Origin: Phaeobacter sp. J2-8
Lineage (GTDB): Bacteria > Pseudomonadota > Alphaproteobacteria > Rhodobacterales > Rhodobacteraceae
DNA: 64,000 bases
Assembly: GCF_022867865.1 (NCBI RefSeq)
Contig: NZ_JALIEC010000002.1
Coordinates: forward strand, 186,001 to 250,000
Direction: 5' to 3'
Shown: piece after piece, positions 29,470-40,500 of the stretch
Position numbering within the stretch: position 1 is the first letter of the stretch
Layout: every line of letters starts with the position of its first letter
Notes under the pieces: model-generated
What the model was told of the DNA's origin: nothing
Databases searched by the model: none
The model's input: only the letters and a program-made list of their open reading frames with translations
Translations under genes and position numbers: made by a program

Positions 29470-31827
29470 TTAGCCTCCTCCGGCACTGTAAATGTCCAAT
29501 AGCAGATCCGGGTTCGCCCCCTCTCCGATCAGTTCAGCCTTCAAGTCGTGCAGGATCGGCAGGTATTTGTCGCGCCGTCTCGCAAGCTTTGGCTCGGGTT
29601 CACGGACTCCTTTCAAGTCTTTTTCCGCCTCAGTTATTACTTCAAGGAGGACGGCGGCCAGTGGATCTATTCCCGCCACAAGCGCCATCGGCTCTTTCAA
29701 GCGCCATCTCAGCAGACCTGCAATAAGGAACGGCGCATAGTGGAACCTTGTGTATTTCGTCCCGAGGTTCATTCGGAAGTCCGCTATGGTCCGCTGCACC
29801 AACCGCTCGACATGGCGGCGGTCAAGCAGCAATGGCGCGGTGGCAGACCGAGACAGCAGGAATGCCATACATGCAGATTCACGCTCCCACACCCAGTCTT
29901 CAATCTGGGAAGACAACAGGTGTGCCACCGCGCGCTTCTCTTGGGCTTTGTCGCCGATGATTCGCCCCAGTCCTTGGAAAATCAGTTTCCAACTTGCGTG
30001 ATGGCGAGTGAAAGGGTGCGTTCGGCTGCCTTTCTGGATGCAATCGATCAACCAATCAGCGACCTCTTCGGGACACCGTCTGAATTGCCATGTGAGGAAC
30101 TTGAGTGCATCGTTTCCAGCCACTTCATCGAGTTCGGTTCCGTGCAAACGTCTGCGGTTGGTCTCGAGGGCCTTTTCCGTTAGTCGGTCAAGTCGTTTGA
30201 TATCCGCCTGCCCGAGCTCCGACGGCAAATCTCCATCGCTTGAAATGCAGTAGGCACCGGCGGGCCGCATCGCGAGTTTTGCTGCCAGCGCATTCCAGTC
30301 AGGCCTATCACGGTCGACTTCACGGTCCAGCAGGTCGAAAAGTCCCGGGGCTCGATTGTTCTCTTGCCATGCATGAACGGCACAGGGCAGGACGAGCCGG
30401 TTCGGGATCGAAGCGCGTGGTGCCAAACTGTCGATGATCTCCGACCAAGCGCGCGGATCTTCCTCCGCTTCGTCCCAATCCACGGTGAAGTTCCGACCCA
30501 GATCGCGCGCTTCCATGAACATGCGTGCCCGTCCCGAGACCGGTTTCTGCTCAACCCATAGAGACACCCGCGATTGATCGTGCAAAGGCTCTCCAAGGGT
30601 CACAGTGGCCTTTCTGGGATGCTCGGCGGCCTCTTTGCGCAAATAGACCGAGACCGTTTTCTGGCCAGCTGGAATAGCGAGCGATGCGGGCTCCGGGCTT
30701 CGATAGGTACGGCCGGCTTCCAGCGTTTCATCTGGCCGAACAAGATCGAAGCTTGTGGGGCCTGTGGCGGCAAATACGATGGTGGAGAGCCGCGGAAGGA
30801 AGTCAAAGTATATCGGCTCCCCGCGAGACGCGCGGCCTGCTGCTACCAGCGCACCGCAGGCGACTGCGTTAGTGGGCAAGGCGATTACCGGTTCGCGTGA
30901 CTTGACGCTTGCGGCTATCCGCTCCTTGAGGCGCCCTTCCGCCAGCGTTTCCAACAGGACGAAATCGCAATCGCTTAGATCAGGGGCGGTTTCGGGCCCC
31001 TCGGCCAGTTCTGCAACATCAACAGAGCTTAGGTCGAGCGTATCCCAGTCACTATTGTGCATCCGCAGGACCTCAGGGCGGCATGCAAGACCCAAGGCAG
31101 CGCGCCCTATGGAGCGTGCGACGGCCCGATGTGCTGTGCGGGCCGAGAACCCGGCTTCGCCAATTGCCGCCTCACGTGCACTTCTCACAAGGTGCTCATA
31201 GCCCAGCGCACAATGGAGCTGAAGCGCAGCCTCCCGCCGCTCCGGCGCCAAGACGCCGCGCGACGAGCGCATCAGCAGCTTCTGAACCGACAAACCCGCG
31301 TCGTTATGACAGACGATGCCAACTCGTTGCCCCTCGGAAATAAGACCCTTCTCAATTGCGCACAAAGCCGCCAGAACCGGGCGCCAAACCAGCGTCGAAT
31401 TACGGAATTTGCCCTTGGCCAAAGCGCCCAGCAGGTGCTCCTGCACTTCATCGCCTCCGCCAAGGCCTTCGTCAATCGACACCACATTGAAGGCCGCGCC
31501 CTGAGCGGACCCCTTAAAGGCTGAGGCCAGCCTGTCGAGATCGGGATCCCGCCTTTCCAGCATTGAACGCACCGAGACGCGCCGCTCTTGGCGGCCTATT
31601 TCGCCCCAGCCACCACCAAGACCGTGGGGAGCGAGATCGGCCTGTGGTCCTCCGATCCAAATACCCAACTTTTCGTCCCCGCTAAAGACAACCGAGGACA
31701 AAGGGCCGCTCTGGATAATCGTGGTCGGACCGATCTCCTCTTCTTCTCCTGGCACCGCGCGCCAATTCCGTGCCGTAAAGTCCCGCCAGCCGTTGATGTC
31801 GAAGCCGCAGAGTTTCTGGTTCTTCAT
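29470..31827 (-). CDS. Hsp70-like N-terminal domain protein, last gene of the five-gene operon
   Basis: 785 residues, unknown family. The first half follows the Hsp70/actin-fold layout in a divergent form: GFDINGWRDFTARNW at residues 8-22 where Hsp70 has its first phosphate loop, TTIIQSGPLSSVVFSGDEKLGIW (35-57) like the PSVVAF segment, NAVACGALVAAGRASRG (320-336) like the EAVA-GAA helix, and YFDFLPRLSTIVFAATGPTSFDLV (340-362) followed by a beta-rich part like the substrate domain opening. The canonical DLGTT and GGGT motifs are not conserved, so ATPase activity is uncertain. The C-terminal 300 residues are helical with no recognised domain. Its start overlaps the upstream gene by 4 bases (ATGA). 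Confidence 0.6.
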   Translation of the reverse strand: MKNQKLCGFDINGWRDFTARNWRAVPGEEEEIGPTTIIQSGPLSSVVFSGDEKLGIWIGGPQADLAPHGLGGGWGEIGRQERRVSVRSMLERRDPDLDRLASAFKGSAQGAAFNVVSIDEGLGGGDEVQEHLLGALAKGKFRNSTLVWRPVLAALCAIEKGLISEGQRVGIVCHNDAGLSVQKLLMRSSRGVLAPERREAALQLHCALGYEHLVRSAREAAIGEAGFSARTAHRAVARSIGRAALGLACRPEVLRMHNSDWDTLDLSSVDVAELAEGPETAPDLSDCDFVLLETLAEGRLKERIAASVKSREPVIALPTNAVACGALVAAGRASRGEPIYFDFLPRLSTIVFAATGPTSFDLVRPDETLEAGRTYRSPEPASLAIPAGQKTVSVYLRKEAAEHPRKATVTLGEPLHDQSRVSLWVEQKPVSGRARMFMEARDLGRNFTVDWDEAEEDPRAWSEIIDSLAPRASIPNRLVLPCAVHAWQENNRAPGLFDLLDREVDRDRPDWNALAAKLAMRPAGAYCISSDGDLPSELGQADIKRLDRLTEKALETNRRRLHGTELDEVAGNDALKFLTWQFRRCPEEVADWLIDCIQKGSRTHPFTRHHASWKLIFQGLGRIIGDKAQEKRAVAHLLSSQIEDWVWERESACMAFLLSRSATAPLLLDRRHVERLVQRTIADFRMNLGTKYTRFHYAPFLIAGLLRWRLKEPMALVAGIDPLAAVLLEVITEAEKDLKGVREPEPKLARRRDKYLPILHDLKAELIGEGANPDLLLDIYSAGGG

Positions 31828-33329
31828 TCCGCTCCTCCGTAGATTTCGCTGCGCACGAATTCTCGCACGGCTTCGAAACCTTGAGCGAGATCGGCGCAGG
31901 CCGGACCCATCGCGATGGCCTTGACCCGGGCCTTTCCGCGACTTGCCTCGATGGTTTCGGCCCGTCCGCGCGCTGGGGTCATGATAAGGCCATGCCGGAG
32001 CACCTCGGTTACAGCGATTTGCTGCAGCTGCTGCAATAGCATCGCGGCGTCGTTGACCTCGGTCTCAAGATCGAGACGGCGCAGAGCATGGGGCGTCCAG
32101 ACCGCAACGCGTCTCGGCAACTCACCCTTGGTAGGGTCGGAGACGCGAAGCGCCACATGCGCGCGGGCCAAGCTCAGGGGCGTGCCTGGGGTTTCTGGAC
32201 GGGACTGGACTTCGACGATACGGCTGGTCTCGCGCAGCCAAAAGACTGCAATCGGCCGATCCTGTTCGAACCAACGACCGAGCTCGGCTTCGGCATTCCA
32301 CGAGATCGGGGATTGTGCGATCAACTCGGCCTCGTCCAATTCATCGATGGCAAGAATGATCGCGAGCACGGCGAAATCGGTCCACGTCTGTGCCTGCCAA
32401 GCCCACAAGTCGTCTTCTGTGCGTTGTCGCAACAAGAGACGCTGCCAACAGACATAGACCTCGCGATAGCTTTTGTCCTGCATCAGAACGTAATTTGGCG
32501 TGGCGTCCGCAGCGGCCACCATTACACCGAGGTCCACCAATCTGCGCGCAAGAGTCCGGCAGGATTTCCGGAAGCCTTCGACCTGAGCAAAGCGTGTACT
32601 GGCCTGGGCCCCCGGATGTTCCCGCAGCCATTCACGTGCTACATCTGCGGCCAGCCTGGCATAGGCATGCAGCACGCGATTCTCGAGAGTATCGAAGTTT
32701 TCCCGCCGAACGGTCGCAAGAATGCGTTGCGCTGATCCCGCTCGCTCGGCAATCGAGGATCCCGGCTGCCGGCTAAGCCAGACCATTGACGCGCGATCCA
32801 TTTCCTGCACACGGTCAAGTGGCGTCAGCTCCCGCTGGCGGCGCAAAACCCTGCGAATACGCTTTTCGAGTTCGTGCAGCACAGGTTTCATGCGCCGGGA
32901 CTGACGCACGATTTCGGCCATTTTCGGGTCTTCCTCATCCTCGGCGCGACGCCATGCCTCGCGCAGACGCTCCCAAGTCTTACTTGGATCCTCGAGCGCT
33001 TCTTCCAACTCCTGAATGCGTGCAAGAACCTCATTCATGTGTTGCAGCGCCGACGCACCTTCTACCTCGGCCTGCGTCGCCGGCTCATGTCCCTTTCTCG
33101 GTCGAACGGGGAAACCCCTGCGCGCTGGCGACAAAGCCTCCTCACGCTTCGGATAGGGAAACAGCACGAGGCGCCGGCGCTGGCCACGCACCTGGGCTGA
33201 GAGAAGTGTCGCAGCATCATGCCCAAGCGGTCCCTCCCCCTCGCGTTCTCCAAGCAAACAGTCCTCTGGTCCGAATTCCGCCCCATCCTGAAGCCCATGG
33301 GACGACCAGGGTCGGGTCAAGTAACGCAT
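31824..33329 (-). CDS. DUF2357/McrC-like protein
   Basis: 501 residues. A charged helical middle part (residues about 95-165) is followed by TVRRENFDTLENRVLHAYARLAADVA (207-232), the 'TxENR' segment that marks DUF2357 proteins, which are relatives of the McrC nuclease partner of McrB. Past residue 330, FAVLAIILAIDELDEAEL and PIAVFWLRETSRIVEVQSRP occupy the place of a PD-(D/E)xK nuclease core, but the ExK position reads E-V-Q, so the nuclease may be inactive or changed. It overlaps both neighbours by one to four bases, directly after the McrB-like AAA+ gene, as mcrC follows mcrB. Family call is moderate. Confidence 0.55.
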   Translation of the reverse strand: MRYLTRPWSSHGLQDGAEFGPEDCLLGEREGEGPLGHDAATLLSAQVRGQRRRLVLFPYPKREEALSPARRGFPVRPRKGHEPATQAEVEGASALQHMNEVLARIQELEEALEDPSKTWERLREAWRRAEDEEDPKMAEIVRQSRRMKPVLHELEKRIRRVLRRQRELTPLDRVQEMDRASMVWLSRQPGSSIAERAGSAQRILATVRRENFDTLENRVLHAYARLAADVAREWLREHPGAQASTRFAQVEGFRKSCRTLARRLVDLGVMVAAADATPNYVLMQDKSYREVYVCWQRLLLRQRTEDDLWAWQAQTWTDFAVLAIILAIDELDEAELIAQSPISWNAEAELGRWFEQDRPIAVFWLRETSRIVEVQSRPETPGTPLSLARAHVALRVSDPTKGELPRRVAVWTPHALRRLDLETEVNDAAMLLQQLQQIAVTEVLRHGLIMTPARGRAETIEASRGKARVKAIAMGPACADLAQGFEAVREFVRSEIYGGAE

Positions 33330-35577
33330 CAGCGCGTGACTCCGCTCCAGACGAACTGTCCGGTATCCTCGGACTGCGCCATCGACTGATCGATGGCCTG
33401 GACCAGCGCCTCATCACCCAGCTCACGTTCCACGAATGACTTGAGTTTTGCGAACTGTGGAGCCGTCGCGTCAACCTCGACGCCTCGCAGCTTGGGCAGG
33501 AGACGCATCTCAACCTGGTCGGCCAAGGCATCGTCGATCCCCCTGCCTCCCTCGATTTCCGGATAGTTTGCGGCATAAGCCATGATGGCGCGACCGAGGC
33601 GGTGACCGAAGGGGCGTTTGAAGTCGCGCATCAGCTCGACCATTTGCTCGACCCGCTTGTTGACCGGCCGATCTCCATCGACGTCTGAGAGCGGACGCAA
33701 CCACTTGGACCACGTCTCGCGAGACAGCGCCATCGTCTCTTCTAAAGTTCCCTCGGCGCGGCCGCTTTTGATCTTTCTGGGCGCCGAGAACCTTAGAATG
33801 TTCGCACGGTCCACGACCTTGTCGGAAAGCGACTGAGTGCTTTCATCCTCGTTCATCGTCCCGGCAAAAAGTAGGTTGTAGCCAGGGAAAATGCGCGGCG
33901 GGTTCTGCATCTTGGGAATCTCGAGTTCAATTTCGGCATCCTTGCGCAGGTTCTCATCGTCCACCTTGTCTGGCCTCGGGCGGCTTTCCAGACGGCTAAG
34001 GAAATCAGAGAAGTAATATTCGACCCGAGCGAGGTTCATTTCGTCGAGAAGTACCATCATCATACGGTCTTCGAGGGCGCTTTCCGCATTGTGGATTTCG
34101 TCCAGCGCCCAAAGCGCCCGCGCCATGTCGGTCGGTCTGAATTTACCCTCAATATAGTTATAAAAGCCCATGAGGTCCTGGGGACTGTCCCAGCGCGGCT
34201 GCACAGGAACCTGAAGAAATCCGATCCCCATACCGGCGGCATACTGGCGTGGAAGTTGGCTCTTGCCGGTGCCAGAGATGCCAGCAAGCACTGCCATCTG
34301 TGACGTTTCGTTGACTTTCATCGCCGTGTGGAAGGCTCGGAGCGTGCGCGCCGGATAGTCCAGTTCGCTGGCCCGCAGACGCCGCTCCACTCGCTTGATG
34401 GCGTCAGCCTCGTTCTCGCGCGGAGCATTTTTCCAATTCCTCATTTGCGCAATGACGGGCGGCGTTTCCTTAAGTTCGCGCAGCGGGTCTGTCTCAGGGT
34501 CCACGCCGGTTGCGTGTCCTTCTTTCTTGGCGATTTCCGCGCTTAGATAAGCGAGCCGTGCTTCGAGAGAGCCGCGGTTTTCTTGCAGAGCTTCCATCTC
34601 CCCTCGCAGGCGGCGGACCTCTTGCGTCTGGGCCGCCACCTCGGCTCCAACCCGGCCATGTTCAGCCTGCGTGTCGGCCAGAGCTTGAAATTCCGTTGCA
34701 AGCCGCGCTTTGGCTTCGCCAAGCTCCTGCTCTGCCGCTTCGATCCGATCCTCAAGGGTCTTCGCTGCCGCCTCCAGATCGTTTCTCCGAGCCTCGAGCG
34801 TGGCACGACGCTCCTCCAGGCCCTCTATCTCCCCTTTCAGCCGCGCAATTCCTGTGCATGCACCGCAGTCTCGGCGCTGAGACGGCCATGTTCGGTCTGT
34901 GTCTCAGCCATGGCCTCGCGCTCCGAGGCAACACGTGCTCGGGCTTCACCCAACTCCTGTTCCTGCGCGGCGATCCGGCCCTCGAGCGTTGCCGCTGCGG
35001 TTTCGAGCTCATGGCCCCGGGCCTCAAGTCGGGACACCTTGTCCTCGGCTTCCTCGAGCTTTTGCAGCGTTTCGTGAAACTCCTCGACCTCAGCCGCGAT
35101 CTCACCGTGCTCGCGTTTCAAGGCATCGATGCGACCGATGAGGTCCTCGGCCTTGTCGAGCCGTTCCTTGATCTCGAGATATTCGGCCCGAAGGGGCGCC
35201 ATCTCGGCTTCAAGTGTCTGACGCTCGATCGTCGCTTCCTCAATCTCGCGTCGCACCGCTGAGACTTCTTCGCGGCGTTCGCGCAGGCTCTCCCATTCGG
35301 TCAGAAGCTCCTCCTTCTGCCGCCGCAGGCCGTCGACCTCGGCCTGCAGGTCCGCCGTGACAGCCATGGCTTCCCGACGTTTGGCAAGTTCGTCCTCGAG
35401 ATCGTCCATTATTCGCTGCTTTTCTTGCAATCTCTTGTCATAGACAGCCAATTCCTCGATGGGGCCTGCCGCCGCCACGGCGCGGTCGTGTCGCACAGCA
35501 AGAAACAGCTGGATCGCAGCGAGAAGCATCAGCACGCCCGCGACGGCGAGAACAAGAATTGTGTTATCGGTCAGCAT
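33329..35577 (-). CDS. Membrane-anchored coiled-coil McrB-like AAA+ protein (split by one frameshift)
   Basis: About 749 residues once one base is restored near 34842. The N-terminal frame has a membrane helix (residues 8-28, LVLAVAGVLMLLAAIQLFLAV) and a long coiled coil up to the false stop at 34837. The other frame continues the coiled coil, then gives the AAA+ domain: Walker A LAGISGTGKSQ (about 431-441), Walker B VLLDEMNLARVEYYFSDFLS and FAGTMNEDES, the McrB-style set. The break is proved by an internal duplication of about 77 residues: QELR-(shift)-LKGE in copy one aligns with QEVRRLRGE in copy two, so exactly one C is missing. It should form a membrane-tethered hexameric motor acting with the DUF2357 protein. 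Confidence 0.75.
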
Positions 35578-35590
35578 CTTTCAGTTTTCC

Positions 35591-37540
35591 TCACTCATCA
35601 CCGGCCTGCGGGCTCACTTCCTCTGCCCCAGCAGTCGCGCCGGGAGCGGCAGTGGCTTCGTCAATTGCCAGACGCGCCTCACGCAGGTCTTTTTCAATGT
35701 CGGCGAGTTTGGATTCACGGGCGGAGATGTCCTGGCGCAACTGAGCGAGTTGATCGGTCTGCTCTGCTACGCTTTCCACGATAGAGGCCTGCTCCGCTCG
35801 ACCAGCGCGAAGTGTGGCCTGCACCTCTCGTGCCTGCGACCGCGAGTCTTCCAAATCCTGCACGGCTTTGCGCAGCTGGAGGCCAAGAGCCTCAAGCTGC
35901 TCTTCTCGGGCCGAGATGTCGCCGTCAAGTTGCGTCAGCTGCTCTTTTTTCCCGGTTACGCTTGCGTCGACTTCCTCTTGCTCTGCGCGGCGGCTGCGGA
36001 GCGTCTCTTCGGTGGCTTTGAGCTGTGCCTGCGCGTTGTCCAGACTCTGCGTTGCCGCGCTCATTTGATCTCCAAGGTTTTTGATCTCTGACTGTCGGGC
36101 CTTGATCACGTCGCTCAAGCGCGCAAGCTGATCAGTTTTCTCGGCTATGTCGGCAACCACAGAGGCTTGCTCAGACCGAAGAGCACTCAAGGACTTTTTA
36201 GCTGCGTCTGCTTGGGCTTGCGCCGTCTCGACAGTTTCGGCAAGCCCTGCCCGGCGTGTCTCAAGGCTCTCGATGTCCGTTTCGAGGCTCGACGCACGCC
36301 CGCGGAGTTCAGCCACCCTGGACAGCTCGGTGTCTGCATCAGCCCTGGCTGCTGCAAGGGTTGCGCGCAGCTCTTCTGTTCGGGCTTCCAGGTTTGGCAC
36401 CGTGTTCGAAAGCTCTGCGTGCCGCGCCGCAAGCCGATCTGCATCCGCCTGCAGCCGATTTACCTCGGCGCGTTTTGCTTCGAGATCCCGAACTTCTTGC
36501 TCCGCCGCAGCAATTTGAGTTCCCAGAGTATTGAGTTGGCTCTGCCGCTCGGCAAAATCCTTTTGTACCTGCTCGAGTTGCTGATTGGTCGTTTCAAGTT
36601 GCGCCCGTGACTGCGACAGTTCTCTTTCCACAAGCTGCGCGCGATTGCGCAGCTCTTCGGTTCTGACAGTCGCGCCTTTGATTTCACTTTCGACCTCGGT
36701 TTTCCGTGCTCCAAGGGTTTTCAAATCCGCCTGGGCTTCCTCGAGCCGCGTGACTATCTGAGCGAGGTCGGCGTTGTGCTCCTCGAGACGCTTGTTTACG
36801 GCCTCCTCGCTTGCGGCAAGAGACGCAAGCTGGGCGCGTGCATCGTTTTCCTGCGCGGCAAGTTCCTCCACACGCTGGATCAGACGTCTTTCGTCGTTCT
36901 GCAGTTGCTCGACACGGCGCTGCCGGGCACGCAGGTCTTCCACTTCAGGAGCGAGCGCGTCCACATCCTGCTGAAGGTCGGCGCGTCGTCGGTCAAGGCG
37001 CGATACGGCATCGGAAACTTCTGCCTGGCGCGCCTCTTCTTCACTCCGCGCCACGCGCAGGCTCTCGATATCGGACCGCAGGCTCGTGACCTCGCTTTCC
37101 AGCGCGTCCCGCCGGGATTGGGCAGCCTCATTCTCGCGGGTCAGACGGTCAGCTTGGGCAATCGTTTGTCGAGCTTCGGCCAGACGCTCTTGCACACTGG
37201 CGAGTTCCTCGCGAGCCGCGGCGAGGCGCGCCTGTGCGTCGGCTTCCTGCTGAGCGGCGCTACGCCTGCTACTTTCGGCCAGCGCAACTTGCTGTGTCAG
37301 ATTGGCTTTTTGATCGGAAAGCGTGGTGAGGTCTTCGCGCATCGTTGCAACACTGGCACGAGTGGACTGAAGTTGACCGTTATAATGCTCGAAATCCTCG
37401 GCAATGCGCCCGTATTTTTGGTCCAGCGAATTCACGGCAAATACCAGATATCCGCTCGCACAAATTGCTACCACACCCAGTACAGCCGCAATCGCGGTAT
37501 TGCGGCTCGACTTAGGATAAGTCTTGTTCGACTCGGTCAA
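35591..37540 (-). CDS. Membrane-anchored coiled-coil protein
   Basis: 649 residues. A short cytoplasmic start (MTESNKTYPKSSRN) leads into one membrane helix (residues about 13-34, IAAVLGVVAICASGYLVFAV). Nearly the whole rest is heptad-rich coiled coil. Residues about 454-649 hold three copies of a unit of about 62 residues, each with a RAEQ-V-(A/S)-TDQLAQL-DISAR pattern, ending in an Ala/Pro-rich tail. No enzyme motif. It overlaps the helicase gene by 29 bases and lies 14 bases before the AAA+ gene, which has the same membrane-helix-plus-coiled-coil layout, so the two may pair along their rods. Confidence 0.72.
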   Translation of the reverse strand: MTESNKTYPKSSRNTAIAAVLGVVAICASGYLVFAVNSLDQKYGRIAEDFEHYNGQLQSTRASVATMREDLTTLSDQKANLTQQVALAESSRRSAAQQEADAQARLAAAREELASVQERLAEARQTIAQADRLTRENEAAQSRRDALESEVTSLRSDIESLRVARSEEEARQAEVSDAVSRLDRRRADLQQDVDALAPEVEDLRARQRRVEQLQNDERRLIQRVEELAAQENDARAQLASLAASEEAVNKRLEEHNADLAQIVTRLEEAQADLKTLGARKTEVESEIKGATVRTEELRNRAQLVERELSQSRAQLETTNQQLEQVQKDFAERQSQLNTLGTQIAAAEQEVRDLEAKRAEVNRLQADADRLAARHAELSNTVPNLEARTEELRATLAAARADADTELSRVAELRGRASSLETDIESLETRRAGLAETVETAQAQADAAKKSLSALRSEQASVVADIAEKTDQLARLSDVIKARQSEIKNLGDQMSAATQSLDNAQAQLKATEETLRSRRAEQEEVDASVTGKKEQLTQLDGDISAREEQLEALGLQLRKAVQDLEDSRSQAREVQATLRAGRAEQASIVESVAEQTDQLAQLRQDISARESKLADIEKDLREARLAIDEATAAPGATAGAEEVSPQAGDE

Positions 37541-40500
37541 GGCATCCCTCCATGTCCTTTGCCAATTCGTCGACCCAGAAGCGGCGAACGCGCCAGCCGA
37601 GCGACTTCAATTGATGATCTCGCCAGAGGTCGGTCGTCTTGCGTCGTCCATCCTGGCTTTCGTGCCATTTGCGCCCGTCGACTTCGAGATCGAGCTTCAC
37701 GCCGCTTGAACCGAACAGCGCAAAGTCCAACCGTCGGCCTGCAATCTCGAATTGCGGTTGCGGGTCCAGACCGCGTCCCTTCAAAGCGTGAAAGACTTTG
37801 CGTTCCCAGTCGCTGTCGAACACGCTTTCTCCAACGCGCCCGCGCGGCTCGGTTGCCATTGCCGCCAGTCGGCGCAAGGGGCTGGACTGCCCGGAACGAG
37901 CAAACTCCAGATCCCCAAATATCAAGGCCACGGCTTTGGCTCGAGAAATGGCAACATTGAGCCTGCGGGTGTCCCTTTGGAAAAACGTCAGGCCGGACTG
38001 CGGACTGCGCGGCCCGACGCAGGGCGAAAATAGAACAAGATCGCGTTCCTGGCCCTGAAAACCATCGACCGTCCCGACTTTCAGTTCACAAGCAATTCTC
38101 TTCGGCTCATCGATCGCCTGACAGATGCTGGCCTCCATCGCCGCGACCTGAGCACGAAAAGGCGTGATCACGCCGATCGTGCCTTCATATCCCTCGTCCT
38201 TCAGAAGGTGTTCGAGGTGTTTCACGATTGCCGCAACCTCGGCCGGATTTACGTTGCCAGTCTGCGCGACGGCAGGCGCCGGAACATGCTCCCATGCAAG
38301 GCCCGGTTTGGCGCCTTTCGGGACAACCAAGCTCCGGGGATCGTAAGAAGTCTGCAGCTGTCCGCCATAAAAATTGTCGCTTATATAATCGACAATGGGT
38401 CCGGCCGAACGATACTGATGCCGCAGGGTGATCCTCCTGGCTCCTGGCGTTCGAGACGCGAGATCGAACAGGGAGCGACGGCTTTGCGCAAACCGCCCCA
38501 TCCCTGCCACAGGGAGCCCTTGCGCCTGCATAAGGTTGCGATCTTGAGCCTGACCCAATTGCGCAATGAAGGACAATTGGCGGTCATCGCCCACCACCAC
38601 CGCGCGTTTTGCGCGGGCAAAGAGCGGAATTGCTGTGGCGATGTCACACTGACTGGCCTCGTCGAAAATCACGAGATCGAACAACCCATCATCAAGGGGA
38701 ATGCGCCGCGGGGTTCCCAGGATCGACGCCAGCCATAGTGGCCGGTGTGACACCAACGTTTTCGCCAGATCAGCGGGCGGCTGTCCCTTGCCTCCACTGA
38801 ACTGCCAATCGTCGGAAAGCTCCGCAAGCTCGCGCCTCAGTTCTTCAGTAAGATGTGTTCGAACCGCCAAGAGCCTTGGTAGAAGCCTGCCCGTTGCTTC
38901 CCGAATTCTCTCGCCAAGCTCGATGGGGTCCACAGGCTCACCCAGCTCTTCTTTCATGGCGCGCAAATCGACCAGCAGTGCGTGCAAGTCACGTAAGCTC
39001 ATCCCACGTCGGTCCGCCACATCCTGGCGTGGCATCGACGCCTTTGCAGGTCGGCCGATCATAGAGCTGTGCAGCCATAGCAACAGCCGTCTGAAAAAAC
39101 CTTGTGAATCAGCCGAAGGCGTTTGAGCCGAACTTTCCGGCCTGCCACGTGCTTCACGCAGTTCGATACGCTCGAGGACGTCGGCGATCTCGCATTCCAG
39201 TTCAGCGATCCGGTCGACAGCGTCAACAGCTTGTCGTCGCTGTGAAGCGACGTTCACCAACTCCGAGACTGCAAGCACGTCGACCGCACCGGAGTTTGAG
39301 GTGTTCTCGTTGCCAATCAGTTGCTTGAGCGCGTCCGAAAAGCCGGTGTCGGTTTCATCGTTCGGGTTCAGCGTGCGAACTGAGAACGGAACCCCGGACG
39401 CGAGAGCGCCCAGCCTTTCCTCGACTGCATCCAGCGCTTGGTGGTTCTTCGACGCGACCAGAACGCTCCCGCCAGCCGCAAGGACCGAAGCGGCCATAGA
39501 GACGATCGCCTGACTCTTGCCGGTTCCGGGCGGACCGGTAACCACCGTCAGAGGCAACTCGCACGCGCCTTGAACTGCTCGTAACTGTTCCTTGTTCAGG
39601 GGCACTGCATCGATTGCCGGAACCGGATCGATCTCGGCCGCAGATTCGATCCCTAACACGGCGCCCAAAGCCGAACGGGATAAGCGCTCGCGTGGCCAAG
39701 CCCCAATCGCGTCGAGATCACGGGCTGCCCCTGCCGTGAAGGACGAGTCAGTCGGCAGAAAAATCGCAGCGCTATCGTAAATCCCCTGTGCAGAGCCATC
39801 GAGTTGAGACGCGAGGTCTTCTCCGGTGATCCGGCCGCGGACCTGGCTCGCCACCGCGGTTCTGACCCTGTCGAGGAAGTCGGAGCCGCGCAACCCGATG
39901 GTGTTATCAGCATGAAAGAGGTCCGCCAGATCGTCCTTTTTCCATCCGCTCAGGCGGGCAGCGCCCTTGACCCAATCCGGGTTGACCAACACATCGTTTG
40001 CATCGACCGAAAGCACCAGACTCTCGCCCTCTCGGGTCCAGCTTGCGGCGAGCATTCCGACAGGTTGGAAGATCGGCAAACCGCCCCGCCGACTGATCGC
40101 CATCGGCCAACCAACCGCAAGCGCATTTTCGTTGCCTTCTCGACGGATTAGCGCCTCCTGAAAGCCAGGATCAAGCGCTGCAAGAGAGATCGAAATGCGC
40201 AGTCGTTGGCCCTCATTCGGCAGGACCGGTCCGCGTCCGGATATGAGTGTCCATTCGATACCATGCTTGTCGAGCACCTGCGTCGTCGCGCCACGGGGGT
40301 CGGCCCGCAGCGCCGAACGCCAATAGCGCAGAAGCGCCTGCGGATCGATTACCGGCTCTGCCAGGTCCTCGGTGTCAAGCGTTTCGTCAGCCACCGGCAA
40401 AGAGGCAAAGTTGGCTGCCGCTGCATGCAGGATCTCTTGCTCGGATGCCGCTGTCTTTGCGCCCCTGGCAGGTAGATTCCGCGCACCGTTGGTCAGGACA

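Noticed and set aside
33329-34639. Stand-alone McrB-like gene starting at 34639
   Set aside because: The coiled coil continues upstream of this ATG in the same frame and aligns with the repeat in the preceding frame, so the gene is the 3' part of a longer one.
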